Origin: Actinobacteria bacterium HGW-Actinobacteria-4
GTDB taxonomy: Bacteria; Actinomycetota; Actinomycetes; Actinomycetales; Demequinaceae
Reading direction: 5' to 3'
NCBI GenBank assembly: GCA_002841315.1
Contig: PHEW01000005.1
Location: 118,564-182,563 of the forward strand
DNA: 64,000 nucleotides
Notes under the pieces: model-generated
Told to the model about the DNA's origin: nothing
What the model saw: the letters and a program-made list of their open reading frames with translations, nothing else
Databases searched by the model: none
Shown here: piece by piece, positions 54,837 to 63,337 of the stretch
How the letters are laid out: each line of letters opens with the position of its first letter
Numbering within the stretch: position 1 is the stretch's first letter
Made by a program: the position numbers and the translations under genes

Positions 54837-55750
54837 GACTCCGGTTCATTCTTGGTGAAGTGTGGAACGGCTTGCGCCGCAACTCCACGATGGCCCTGTC
54901 CGTCATCTTGGTCACGTTTGTTTCCCTGACGTTTGTGGGCGCTGCGGCGCTGATCCAGATTCAGGTGGACCAGTTGAAGGACGACTGGTACGGCAAGGTC
55001 GAAGTGTCAATCTTCTTGTGCCCCGAGCAGTCGTGGTTTCAGCAGTGCGCGGCCGGAGCCGTGACCCCAGATCAAGAGCGTGCAATCCTGACCGTGCTCG
55101 AGCAGGGCAGCGTGGCGAACCTCGTTGCACCGGGCGGAATCTACTACGAATCACGCGAAGAAGCCTTCGAGAAGTTCACCCAGAACGACACTCAGGGCGT
55201 GTGGGCGTCGCTCACTGCGGAACAGATGCAGGCCAGCTATCGCGTGAAGTTGAGCGACCCGGAGCAGTTCCAGGTAGTGGCCGATGCTGTCAGCGGGCTT
55301 CCGGGGGTGGAGTTCGTCAAAGACCAGCGTGAGATCTTCGCGGAACTGTTCAGGTTCCTCAACGCGGCCACCCTCATTGCTGGTGCGCTTGCCGCCGTGA
55401 TGCTGCTCGCGGCAATGATGTTGATTACCACGACGATTCGTTTGAGCGCGCTCAGTCGCAGGCGCGAGACCACGATTATGCGCATGGTTGGCTCATCGCG
55501 CAGCCTCATCCAGCTGCCCTTCATGCTCGAAGGCGCGGTAGCCGCGACTGCTGGTGCGCTGCTGGCGATCGGTGGACTGTGGTTCTCGGTGCGGTATCTC
55601 GTGGAAGACTGGCTTAAGGGTTCGGTCACATGGGTCGAATACATTAGTGCGCAGGATGTGTGGATTGTTGCGCCATGGTTGCTGGCCATCGCTGTTGGCT
55701 TGGCCGCCTTCGCATCCGTCGTGACGCTAGGGAGGTATACGCGCGCATGA
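54833..55750 (+). CDS. ftsX: cell division protein FtsX
   Basis: A 305-residue membrane protein with four spans. Between span 1 and span 2 is an extracellular domain of about 150 residues containing two cysteines ([12 protein letters not shown]), the region that contacts hydrolases in other bacteria. Spans 2-4 carry [25 protein letters not shown] overlaps the ftsE stop, and its own TGA overlaps the M23 hydrolase start. Confidence 0.93.
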   Translation: MRLRFILGEVWNGLRRNSTMALSVILVTFVSLTFVGAAALIQIQVDQLKDDWYGKVEVSIFLCPEQSWFQQCAAGAVTPDQERAILTVLEQGSVANLVAPGGIYYESREEAFEKFTQNDTQGVWASLTAEQMQASYRVKLSDPEQFQVVADAVSGLPGVEFVKDQREIFAELFRFLNAATLIAGALAAVMLLAAMMLITTTIRLSALSRRRETTIMRMVGSSRSLIQLPFMLEGAVAATAGALLAIGGLWFSVRYLVEDWLKGSVTWVEYISAQDVWIVAPWLLAIAVGLAAFASVVTLGRYTRA

Positions 55751-57057
55751 CAAGTACTCGCCGCCTGGCCTCCATCGTTGCCGCAATCATCGCTTTCGCG
55801 TTGCTGTCTGGCTTTGTGGTGGGCACCGCTGTCGCAGCGGGGGGTCCCGTCCAGGCGGGTAAGTATGACGACGCTATTGCGAAGGCCAACGAGGAGCGCG
55901 CCCAACGCGAAGCGGAACTCAAGCAGCTCGAACAGGACCTCGCCCACACTGACAAGGCGATCATTGAAGCGACGCGCGAACTGCTTGCGCTCGAAGAGCG
56001 CCTCCCCGTGGTGCAAAAGGAGTACGAACTCGCGCAAGAGCGGCTCGAGTCCGCGCTGGTGCAGCAGCAGATCGTGGCCGACAAGCTCGCCGCAGCCGAG
56101 GCTCGAGACCGCGCGATCACGGCCGAGATCGAGAAGGACGAGGCGCGCATCGAGGAACTGCGAATCACCGTAGCCGGGCTTGCGCGCGACTCCTACCAGG
56201 GCGCAGGAAACCAGGCGAGCCTGTCACTGGTGTTTGGTGCCCAGACCTCGCGCGAGTTCATCGACGAGTTTGCGCTGCAGCACTCTGCCGCGCGCGCCCA
56301 GGCCAACGCGCTCGCGGAGATGGAGCAGATTTCTTCTGTGAACCGCAATCGCGGGGCGCGGCAAGAGGCGGTCCGCGTCTACATCGAAGAACTCAAGGTG
56401 ATCGCTGACCAACTGGTGGTGGAGGCCGACGCTGCGCGCAAGGTCGCAGAGCAGAAGAAGCAAGAAGTTGAAGCGCTACTCGACAAGGCTCGCGAACTTC
56501 GCGCCTACCTTGAGGCAAAGCGTGCTGAGGACCTCGCGCTTCAGCAGCAGATGGAGAATGATCAACGCGCGCTCGAGAGCGAGCTCCAGGAACTCATCCG
56601 GAAGAAGATCGCGGAAGAGGGCCCGCCGAACCCCACCCCTATTGGCATTGGCCACTTGGCGTTTCCCACTGCGGTGCCGTACATCACCTCCAGTTACGGA
56701 TGGCGCAACATTGGGTACTACGGCTACAACAAGTTCCACTATGGCACTGACTTCCGCGCTTACTGCGGGACTCCCATCTACGCTTCTGCGAGTGGCAAGG
56801 TTCAATGGGCCAAGTGGAACGGCGGCTTTGGGAACCATGTGCTCATCGACCACGGCTGGGTGAACGGGAATGTGCTCACCACGAGTTACGCGCACTTCAC
56901 GAGTTTCGCTGTGTCGACGGGCCAGCAGGTGCGACAAGGCGATGTGCTGGGGTATTCGGGTTCCACCGGCAACTCAGCAGCGTGCCACCTCCACTACGAA
57001 GTTCACGTCAACGGCAGCACGGTTAACCCCATGTCGCTCCTGGGCCCCATTCCTTAG
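55747..57057 (+). CDS. M23-family murein hydrolase with coiled coil, FtsEX-linked
   Basis: A 436-residue exported protein: signal peptide (ALLSGFVVGTAVAA), about 250 residues of heptad-rich coiled coil (EAELKQLEQDL, IEELKVIADQL), then a C-terminal lysostaphin-type peptidase with HYGTDF and HLHYE, the zinc ligands His-x3-Asp and HxH, all present. So unlike E. coli EnvC it should be catalytically competent. Start overlaps the ftsX stop (ATGA), giving an ftsE-ftsX-hydrolase operon, and the coiled coil is probably the contact with FtsX. Cleaves peptidoglycan cross-links at division. Confidence 0.9.
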   Translation: MTSTRRLASIVAAIIAFALLSGFVVGTAVAAGGPVQAGKYDDAIAKANEERAQREAELKQLEQDLAHTDKAIIEATRELLALEERLPVVQKEYELAQERLESALVQQQIVADKLAAAEARDRAITAEIEKDEARIEELRITVAGLARDSYQGAGNQASLSLVFGAQTSREFIDEFALQHSAARAQANALAEMEQISSVNRNRGARQEAVRVYIEELKVIADQLVVEADAARKVAEQKKQEVEALLDKARELRAYLEAKRAEDLALQQQMENDQRALESELQELIRKKIAEEGPPNPTPIGIGHLAFPTAVPYITSSYGWRNIGYYGYNKFHYGTDFRAYCGTPIYASASGKVQWAKWNGGFGNHVLIDHGWVNGNVLTTSYAHFTSFAVSTGQQVRQGDVLGYSGSTGNSAACHLHYEVHVNGSTVNPMSLLGPIP

Positions 57058-57166
57058 CGCGTACAGGAGTCAGGGCCGGTAGCCACGCTCGCAGCATCCC
57101 CTAGACTTGAGTGTTGCGCGCCCGCGCACACGGGCCCCAAGGGCCTGCGTCTCAAGGAGGTGAGTC

Positions 57167-57646
57167 ATGGCAGAGGAAAGCAAGGCGGACAAGCTCAAGG
57201 TGGTTGCCACCAACCGCTCGGCGCGCCACGACTACTTCATTGACGACGTCTTCGAGGCCGGAATCGTGTTGCAGGGGACGGAAGTGAAGTCTCTGCGCCA
57301 AGGCCGCGCGACCATCGGTGACGGGTACGTGGCTATCGAGCGAGGCGAAGCCTGGCTTGAGAACGTCCACATCCCTGAGTACACCGAGGGCACGTGGACC
57401 AACCACTCGCCACGTCGTAAGCGTAAGTTGCTGCTGCACGCACTGGAGATTGATCGCCTCGCGATCGAGACCCGTGAGAAGGGCATCACCATCGTGCCGC
57501 TGCGCCTCTACTTTGTGAAGGGCCGCGCCAAACTGGAAATCGGCATCGGCCGTGGTAAAAAGCAGCACGACAAGCGGCATGCGCTACGCGAGAAGCAGGA
57601 TACTCGTGAAGCGCAGCGTGCAATGAGCCATCGACAACAGCGCTAA
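57167..57646 (+). CDS. smpB: SsrA-binding protein SmpB
   Basis: A 159-residue RNA-binding protein with the OB-fold core: [35 protein letters not shown] and the C-terminal basic tail [15 protein letters not shown]. It carries tmRNA, encoded 2 kb downstream, to stalled ribosomes. AAGGAGGTGAGTC precedes the ATG, one of the strongest ribosome sites in the window. Confidence 0.96.
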   Translation: MAEESKADKLKVVATNRSARHDYFIDDVFEAGIVLQGTEVKSLRQGRATIGDGYVAIERGEAWLENVHIPEYTEGTWTNHSPRRKRKLLLHALEIDRLAIETREKGITIVPLRLYFVKGRAKLEIGIGRGKKQHDKRHALREKQDTREAQRAMSHRQQR

Positions 57647-57665
57647 ACACGGCATGATGGGTGCC

Positions 57666-59543
57666 ATGAGAATTCTTGGCGCTGTTCTTGCTTCAGTGAC
57701 CGTGCTCCTCGTGGGCACCCCAGCATACGCGACCGGCCCAGACAGAGGTGTCCCCGACTGGCCGGGCCAACAGGTAGATCGCTGGGAGGCGGTGTACGAC
57801 CTGCAGCCTGACGGGTCGGCCAACGTGCGCGTGGAGATCGACTTCAACTTTGGAAACAAGCCTGGTCGCGGACCCTATTGGTCGCTCATCACCGAGCAGC
57901 GAACCACCGATCCCTCGTGGAACCGTGAGTACCGCATCACCGATGTTCGGGCCTCGAGCCCATCGGGAGCGCCGGCAAAGGTGTATCTCGAGCAGGGGCA
58001 GTTCGAACTCGCGGTGCGGGTAGGTGATGAGAACATCGCGAATGTCAGTGGCGTGCAGACCTATGTGCTCGAGTATCGGATTCACCACATCATGAACGGG
58101 ATCACCGCTGCGGACCAGGGCGGCCAGGGCGATCGCGGATTGCGCGACGAGTTCTTCTTCAATGTGATTGGCGACCGTTGGTCAACACCCATCAGCAACG
58201 TCTCCATAGAGGTGCGCTCCGATGCCCATGTGCTTGAGATCGCGTGCTTTGCAGGGCCTAAGGGTGGCAACGACCCATGCGATGGCGCTGTCATTGAGGA
58301 TGACTCGGTGACCTTCACCCAGGCCCGGCTGTGGCCAGGCGAACCGATGACACCGGTGGTCGCCTACCCCCCCGGCACCTTCAACACGGAGCCGGTGTTG
58401 GTGTCATCGAACCCGTTTGTGCGTGCGGTGGCAATCTCGCCATGGTCCCTGGGCGCTGCCGGCGCGATCCTTGGCGGCGGCTTACTCCTTCTTGTCAGGG
58501 CGCTGCGCGGCGGTGCCCGTGACGATCAGTTTGCTGGACTGACTCCGGGTCTAGCACCCGCGCTAGGGGGCGTGGAACACGTGACCAAGCGCAGCGCGTT
58601 TGCACCCATTGCAGTGCAGTTTGAGCCGCCGCTGGGCTTCCGCCCCGGGCAGTTGGGCACGCTCATCGATGAGAAAGCTGACCCGCGTGACGTGACGGCC
58701 ACCATTGTGGACCTTGCCGTGCGCGGGTACCTGCGAGTCGACGAGGCGGGGAAGGCCGGCGCGCTGTGGAAGAAGCAACAGGACTACTCGTTGGTCAAAC
58801 TCCGCGAGGCGGACGGTGCGATGGTTCAGTACGAGGTGCTGCTGTTCGAGGCTCTCTTCAAGAGTCGCAATCAGGTCAAGCTCTCGGAGCTCCAGACCAC
58901 CTTCGCGTCCTCGATGGCGAGCGTTCAGAACGAGTTGTACAAGAACGTGACCTTGCTGGGGTGGTTCAAGAAGAACCCCGCGACGGCCCGCGGTGCCTGG
59001 GCGGGGCTCGGCATGCTCCTGGTGGTTCCGGCGTTCTTTGGCATCTTCTGGTTCCTTGCGATGGGGTGGTCGATCTTGATCCCGATCGCATTGGCGGGGG
59101 TAGGCGTGGCAGTGCTATCCACAACAGGCCAGGCTCCTGCCCGCACCGCGGAAGGCACGCGGATCCTCACCCAGGCCCAGGGCTTCGAACTGTTCCTCGA
59201 GACCGCTGAAGGCAACCAGCTTCGCTTTGAAGAGGGGCACGACATCTTCAGCCGCTACCTGCCTTTCGCGGTTGCGTTCGGGGTGGCCGACAAGTGGGCC
59301 AAGAAGTTCGAGGAACTCGCCAAGCAGGGCGCGGACTTGCCTGCGCCCACCTGGTACCACGGAGCCGCTGCCGGGTCATTCTGGGCTCACTCGCAGGGGT
59401 TCGGTGACCGCATGAGCAACTTCGCGTCCTTCGCAGACGCGGCGATCTCTGCGCCTACCCCAGGCTCGAGCGGGGGTTCGGGATTCAGCGGCGGCGGGTC
59501 ATCGGGTGGTGGCGGTGGCGGTGGTGGCGGTGGCGGTTGGTAG
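57666..59543 (+). CDS. DUF2207 membrane protein with glycine-rich C terminus
   Basis: A 625-residue protein. A signal peptide (ILGAVLASVTVLLVG, then TPAYA) leads to an outside DUF2207 domain of about 220 residues (WEAVYDLQPDGSANVRVEID), a span near residue 265, a cytoplasmic region (PRDVTATIVDLAVRGYLRV) and two more spans; the tail is GSSGGGGGGGGG ending in W. DUF2207 proteins occur widely in actinobacteria with no assigned role. ATG 57666 is the start because it begins the signal peptide. It separates smpB from ssrA. Confidence 0.85.
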   Translation: MRILGAVLASVTVLLVGTPAYATGPDRGVPDWPGQQVDRWEAVYDLQPDGSANVRVEIDFNFGNKPGRGPYWSLITEQRTTDPSWNREYRITDVRASSPSGAPAKVYLEQGQFELAVRVGDENIANVSGVQTYVLEYRIHHIMNGITAADQGGQGDRGLRDEFFFNVIGDRWSTPISNVSIEVRSDAHVLEIACFAGPKGGNDPCDGAVIEDDSVTFTQARLWPGEPMTPVVAYPPGTFNTEPVLVSSNPFVRAVAISPWSLGAAGAILGGGLLLLVRALRGGARDDQFAGLTPGLAPALGGVEHVTKRSAFAPIAVQFEPPLGFRPGQLGTLIDEKADPRDVTATIVDLAVRGYLRVDEAGKAGALWKKQQDYSLVKLREADGAMVQYEVLLFEALFKSRNQVKLSELQTTFASSMASVQNELYKNVTLLGWFKKNPATARGAWAGLGMLLVVPAFFGIFWFLAMGWSILIPIALAGVGVAVLSTTGQAPARTAEGTRILTQAQGFELFLETAEGNQLRFEEGHDIFSRYLPFAVAFGVADKWAKKFEELAKQGADLPAPTWYHGAAAGSFWAHSQGFGDRMSNFASFADAAISAPTPGSSGGSGFSGGGSSGGGGGGGGGGGW

Positions 59544-59623
59544 GGGGTCGCCTGGGCGGCAGTCCCACGCACGGCTCTATCGCGTGCCCGCGAAGGCCTG
59601 TAGACTAGTAGGACAACTCCACA

Positions 59624-59989
59624 GGGGATGATCGGTTTCGACGTGTGTTGTTTCCTCAAGGGAAGCGGGCCGAGGATGTTGGGTTATCTCGTAAACGATC
59701 CCAGCAAACCAATAGGTGCCGATTCTAAGCGCACCGACTTCGCCCTCGCTGCTTAAGCGAGCGCAATGAAGTCCGTCAGCCCAGGGTAGTTCCCGACCTG
59801 GTCCCTGACGTCATCTAGGGAACTTGCTGAGCTTCTTCGTCATCGGGGAGCTCGGGACTTTTAGGTGACTGGGCCTATCTCACTGTTTGCCTAAGGGCTG
59901 TGAGGGGCCGAGAAACAGATACTTAGGCTGCGCCCGGAGAAGACTTGACGTTGGGCATGCGGACGCGGGTTCGATTCCCGCCATCTCCA
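59624..59989 (+). ncRNA. ssrA: transfer-messenger RNA
   Basis: The 5' end GGGGATGATCGGTTTCGAC and 3' end GGGTTCGATTCCCGCCATCTCCA form the tRNA-like half, the acceptor stem pairing GGGGATG with CATCTCC. The tag frame GCC GAT TCT AAG ... GCT GCT TAA (59718-59756) encodes ADSKRTDFALAA and ends in the LAA degradation signal. CCA is not encoded. About 366 bases, within the normal range. Rescues stalled ribosomes with SmpB. Confidence 0.95.
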
Positions 59990-60008
59990 CTCATCCCTGT
60001 AGACGACC

Positions 60009-60044
60009 AAGGCCGCGGGCCCTCATGCGAGGACCGGCGGCCTT
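60009..60044 (+). terminator. terminator downstream of ssrA
   Basis: AAGGCCGC (60009-60016) and GCGGCCTT (60037-60044) form a stem with an inner GGGCCCTC/GAGGACC-like pairing, followed by TGTTGTG. It lies 20 bases after the tmRNA 3' end. Confidence 0.7.
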
Positions 60045-60203
60045 TGTTGTGTCTCGATGCGTGCGGGCTGCGCCTTACCCCGAGGGCCTGCGCACTAGGC
60101 GCCCCCGCGGATCCAAGCGCCCCCGCCCTGCGACCATGGGCCACCCGCAGGGCACTGAGGGCAAGGAGAGGCGTGGCTTGGAACGCGTGGCACGGTGGTG
60201 GAG

Positions 60204-61355
60204 TTAGCGGCCCATCGCGGTGCGCTCAGGGCAGTCGAACGGGTCGCGTGCGGCGAGTCCCACCCGGTTGAGGTACGCGATCACGATCGCGTAGGACTCC
60301 ATGAGTGAGGTCTCGGTGTACGGAACCTCGAGGGTCTCGCAGTACTCGCGCACAATGGTGCGAGCCTGAGCCAAGTACGGGCGCGCCATGTTGGGGAACA
60401 GGTGGTGCTCGATCTGGTAGTTGAGCCCGCCCATGAGGATGCTCATGGGCCAGCCGCCACGAACGTTGCGCGACGTCACTACCTGCTTGGTGAAGAAGTC
60501 GACCTTGACGTCGGCGGGGATGATCGGCATGCCCTTGTGGTTGGGCGCGAATGATGCGCCCATGTAGACGCCGAACACGGCCATCTGGACACCCACGAAC
60601 GCGAACGCCATCCCGAGCGGGAGGAACAAGAACAGGGGGATCAGGTAGAGCGCAAAGTGGGCGGTGATGAGCGACATCTCGGTCCACTTCTGGCGCGTGG
60701 TGCCGAACTTGAACAGCGAGATGATTGACAGCCGGTGCAGGTTGAGGCCCTCGAACGTGAGGAGCGGGAAGAACAGCCACCCCTGCCTGCGGGTGATGGC
60801 GCGCACAATGCCCCGAGACTTGGCCGCATCTTCTTCAATGAAGGAGATGGTGTCAGTCTCGATGTCGGGGTCTTTGCCAATCTGGTTGGGGTTCTGGTGG
60901 TGGCGCGAGTGCTTGTTCATCCACCATTGGTGGCCCACGCCTACCATGAACGCGCTCAGCCACAGACCTAAGCGGTCGTTGCGGGCACCGGAAACGAAGA
61001 CGGTGCGGTGTGAGGCTTCGTGTCCAAAGAAGGCGAACTGAGTGAAGACCACGCCGAGCGCCACGGCCATGAGCAACTGAAACCACGAGTCGCCCAGCAG
61101 GATGATTCCGGTGATGACGCCAGCGAGGGCGAGTATCAAGCTCGCGCCAAACAGAGAGTAGAACGTGTAGTGGCGGCGTAGCAGACCCGTGTCGCGCACC
61201 GTCATGGCGAGCTCAGTAAAGGATCGCGTGATGGCATTGTCGGGGTAGGGCCACTCCGAGGATGTCTTGACGCGCTCCTTTGCCGAAGGCTTGGCGGCAG
61301 GCCTGGCCGAGCGTCGGGAGGTGGTCTGGGCGTCGCGAGGCGATGAGGATTCCAT
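60204..61355 (-). CDS. membrane fatty acid desaturase
   Basis: A 383-residue di-iron acyl desaturase with three histidine boxes: HEASH, HSRHH and QIEHHLFP. Four or more spans flank them. The QxxHH third box relates it to front-end (Delta-6-like) and DesA3-type acyl-CoA or lipid desaturases; no cytochrome b5 domain is fused. It needs oxygen, in contrast to the fermentation genes. ATG 61355 starts the Ser/Ala/Lys-rich N terminus; longer frames run antisense through the antiporter gene and are artefacts. Confidence 0.9.
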   Translation of the reverse strand: MESSSPRDAQTTSRRSARPAAKPSAKERVKTSSEWPYPDNAITRSFTELAMTVRDTGLLRRHYTFYSLFGASLILALAGVITGIILLGDSWFQLLMAVALGVVFTQFAFFGHEASHRTVFVSGARNDRLGLWLSAFMVGVGHQWWMNKHSRHHQNPNQIGKDPDIETDTISFIEEDAAKSRGIVRAITRRQGWLFFPLLTFEGLNLHRLSIISLFKFGTTRQKWTEMSLITAHFALYLIPLFLFLPLGMAFAFVGVQMAVFGVYMGASFAPNHKGMPIIPADVKVDFFTKQVVTSRNVRGGWPMSILMGGLNYQIEHHLFPNMARPYLAQARTIVREYCETLEVPYTETSLMESYAIVIAYLNRVGLAARDPFDCPERTAMGR

Positions 61356-61438
61356 GGCGCTCCAAGGGATCGTGGCGAACCACCCGACTGCCATCGAGGT
61401 CGGCGCGCGTAGCGGGACTTGCCCCATTGTAGGCAGGT

Positions 61439-61450
61439 TACGGTCCCGTA
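61439..61450. promoter_or_regulatory. short palindrome in the divergent desaturase/antiporter promoter region
   Basis: TACGGTCCCGTA is a perfect palindrome of five-base arms between the divergent desaturase and antiporter starts (61356-61487). It may be an operator for either gene; nothing identifies the regulator. Confidence 0.35.
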
Positions 61451-61487
61451 GGTTAATCGACAGGCCCACTGGCTTAGGATTCCTGCT

Positions 61488-62465
61488 ATGACTCTTGCGA
61501 TTCTCGCGACCCTCGGCGGCCTTGGCATCCTCGCGTGGAGCGCAGATAAGTTCGTATACGCCGCGGCCGCAGTAGCCAGGTATCTCGGTATCGCCCCTTT
61601 GATTATCGGGATGCTTGTGATCGGGTTTGGCACCTCGGCGCCGGAGCTGGTGGTGTCTGGTTTCGCGGCCGCAGGGGGTAACCCTGAGCTCGCGCTCGGC
61701 AACGCGTTCGGCTCCAACGTGGCGAACATTGGCCTCATTCTGGGCATCACGGCACTCGTGACGCCGGTGGCGGTTCACCGCGGGGTGGTCCGCAAGGAGT
61801 TGCCGGTGGTGCTCGCGGTCACCGGCTTGGTCTGGGTGCTGATCGCCGACCGCGCTCTGACCTCGGTCAACGCGATCACGCTGCTGGTGGTGCTTGGCGT
61901 TCTCATCGCGTGGTCGTTGTTCATCGCGATCCGCAACCCTGATGATGAACTTGGCGTGGAGGCGGAAGCCGAGTCCGCCGCTCGTGGTCTGAGCAAGAGG
62001 GCGGCCTGGATCTGGGTGGTTGCCGGGCTCGTTCTGCTGGTGTTGTCCTCGCGCCTGCTGGTCTGGGGCGCGGTGGGCATCGCAGAGCGGTTGGGATGGC
62101 CGGACCTCGTGATCGGCCTCACGGTGGTCGCCATCGGGACGTCGGCCCCCGAACTCGCCGCGGCGGTGGCCGCGGCGCGCAAGGGCGAGGGCGACCTGGT
62201 AGTAGGCAACATCATCGGCTCCAACCTCTTCAACACGTTGGGCGTGGTGGGCCTCGCGGGCGTGATTGCGCCCACCGCAGTGAGCCAGGAAGTCATTACT
62301 CGCGATCTCCCCGTCGTGGCCGTGTTCACCGTGGTGCTGGTGATCTTCGCACTTGGACGCAAGAGCCGACGCGGTGGGCAAGGGCGCATCAACAGGGTGG
62401 AGGGCGGCGCGTTCCTCGCGGCCTTCATTGCCTATACCGCGTACTTGCTCCTCACAGGAATCTAG
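61488..62465 (+). CDS. calcium/sodium antiporter (CaCA family)
   Basis: A 325-residue exchanger with ten spans in two inverted repeats, each with its alpha motif: GFGTSAPELVVSG with GNAFGSNVANIGLILG, and AIGTSAPELAAAV with GNIIGSNLFNTLGVVG. The paired Glu and Asn residues bind Ca2+ and Na+. It extrudes Ca2+. TAGGAT (61475-61480) stands seven bases before ATG 61488, a likely leaderless start. Confidence 0.94.
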   Translation: MTLAILATLGGLGILAWSADKFVYAAAAVARYLGIAPLIIGMLVIGFGTSAPELVVSGFAAAGGNPELALGNAFGSNVANIGLILGITALVTPVAVHRGVVRKELPVVLAVTGLVWVLIADRALTSVNAITLLVVLGVLIAWSLFIAIRNPDDELGVEAEAESAARGLSKRAAWIWVVAGLVLLVLSSRLLVWGAVGIAERLGWPDLVIGLTVVAIGTSAPELAAAVAAARKGEGDLVVGNIIGSNLFNTLGVVGLAGVIAPTAVSQEVITRDLPVVAVFTVVLVIFALGRKSRRGGQGRINRVEGGAFLAAFIAYTAYLLLTGI

Positions 62466-62560
62466 CGAGGAAGGCCCTGCTTGGCGCTACCGCCATATGG
62501 ACCTGCGGAGTAGGTCACACCTGCTCGTTTGCGTCGTAACCAGCGGGTTAGGCTGACGCC

Positions 62561-63337
62561 ATGACTTCTGCACACGCGCCCACTCCGGTCGCGATCTCCC
62601 TGCGCGGTCTCACCAAGCGGTTTGGCTCGCTGGTAGCGGTCAACGCCATCGACCTCGACATCCCTGCTGGTTCGTTCTACGGCATGGTGGGGCCCAACGG
62701 TGCAGGCAAGACCACCACCCTGTCCATGGCGACCGGCCTGCTTACGCCTGACGCTGGCACGGTCCACGTCCACGGGGTGAATCTGTGGCTCAACCCCGCA
62801 GAAGCGAAGCCGATGCTGGGGGTACTTCCCGATGGCTTGCACAGTTTTGATCGACTCACCGGGGCAGAGCTGATCTCCTACGCCGGGCTTCTGCGCGGCA
62901 TGGACAAGGACGTGGTGCGCGAGCGGCGAGACGACCTCCTGGTGGCTCTGGACCTCGACGGCTCGGCGAAGACACTGGTCGCCGATTTCTCCGCGGGCAT
63001 GACCAAGAAGATCTCACTAGCGTGCGCGCTGGTCCACGCCCCAGCGGTATTGGTGCTCGATGAGCCGTTTGAGGCTGTCGACCCCGTCTCGGCGGGAGCC
63101 ATCCGTCGGATTCTGCGAGCCTTTGTGGACTCGGGCGGCACCGTGGTGATGTCCTCCCACGTGATGGCGTTGGTGGAGCGGCTGTGCGACTACGTTGCGG
63201 TGGTGGGTCACGGCCGCGTGCTCGCCGCCGGCCGGCTTGACGAAGTGCGCGACGGTCAGGACCTCGAGGATCGGTTTGTGGGATTGGTGGGCGACGTGCG
63301 CGAGCAGCGGGATCTGGCGTGGTTGCGACAGTCCTGA
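62561..63337 (+). CDS. ABC transporter ATP-binding protein
   Basis: A 258-residue ATPase. Walker A GPNGAGKTTTLSM, signature DFSAGMTKKISLACAL (a variant of LSGGQ with SAGM), Walker B VLVLDEPFEAVDP and H-loop MSSHVMALVERL. It resembles drug- or peptide-export ABC-2 type ATPases. TAGGCT (62549-62554) ends six bases before the ATG. The permease gene overlaps its 3' end. Confidence 0.9.
   Translation: MTSAHAPTPVAISLRGLTKRFGSLVAVNAIDLDIPAGSFYGMVGPNGAGKTTTLSMATGLLTPDAGTVHVHGVNLWLNPAEAKPMLGVLPDGLHSFDRLTGAELISYAGLLRGMDKDVVRERRDDLLVALDLDGSAKTLVADFSAGMTKKISLACALVHAPAVLVLDEPFEAVDPVSAGAIRRILRAFVDSGGTVVMSSHVMALVERLCDYVAVVGHGRVLAAGRLDEVRDGQDLEDRFVGLVGDVREQRDLAWLRQS

Noticed and set aside
61356..62381. N-terminal extension of the desaturase frame through the antiporter region
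   Set aside because: The extension is antisense to the antiporter gene and low in complexity; the desaturase begins normally at 61355.
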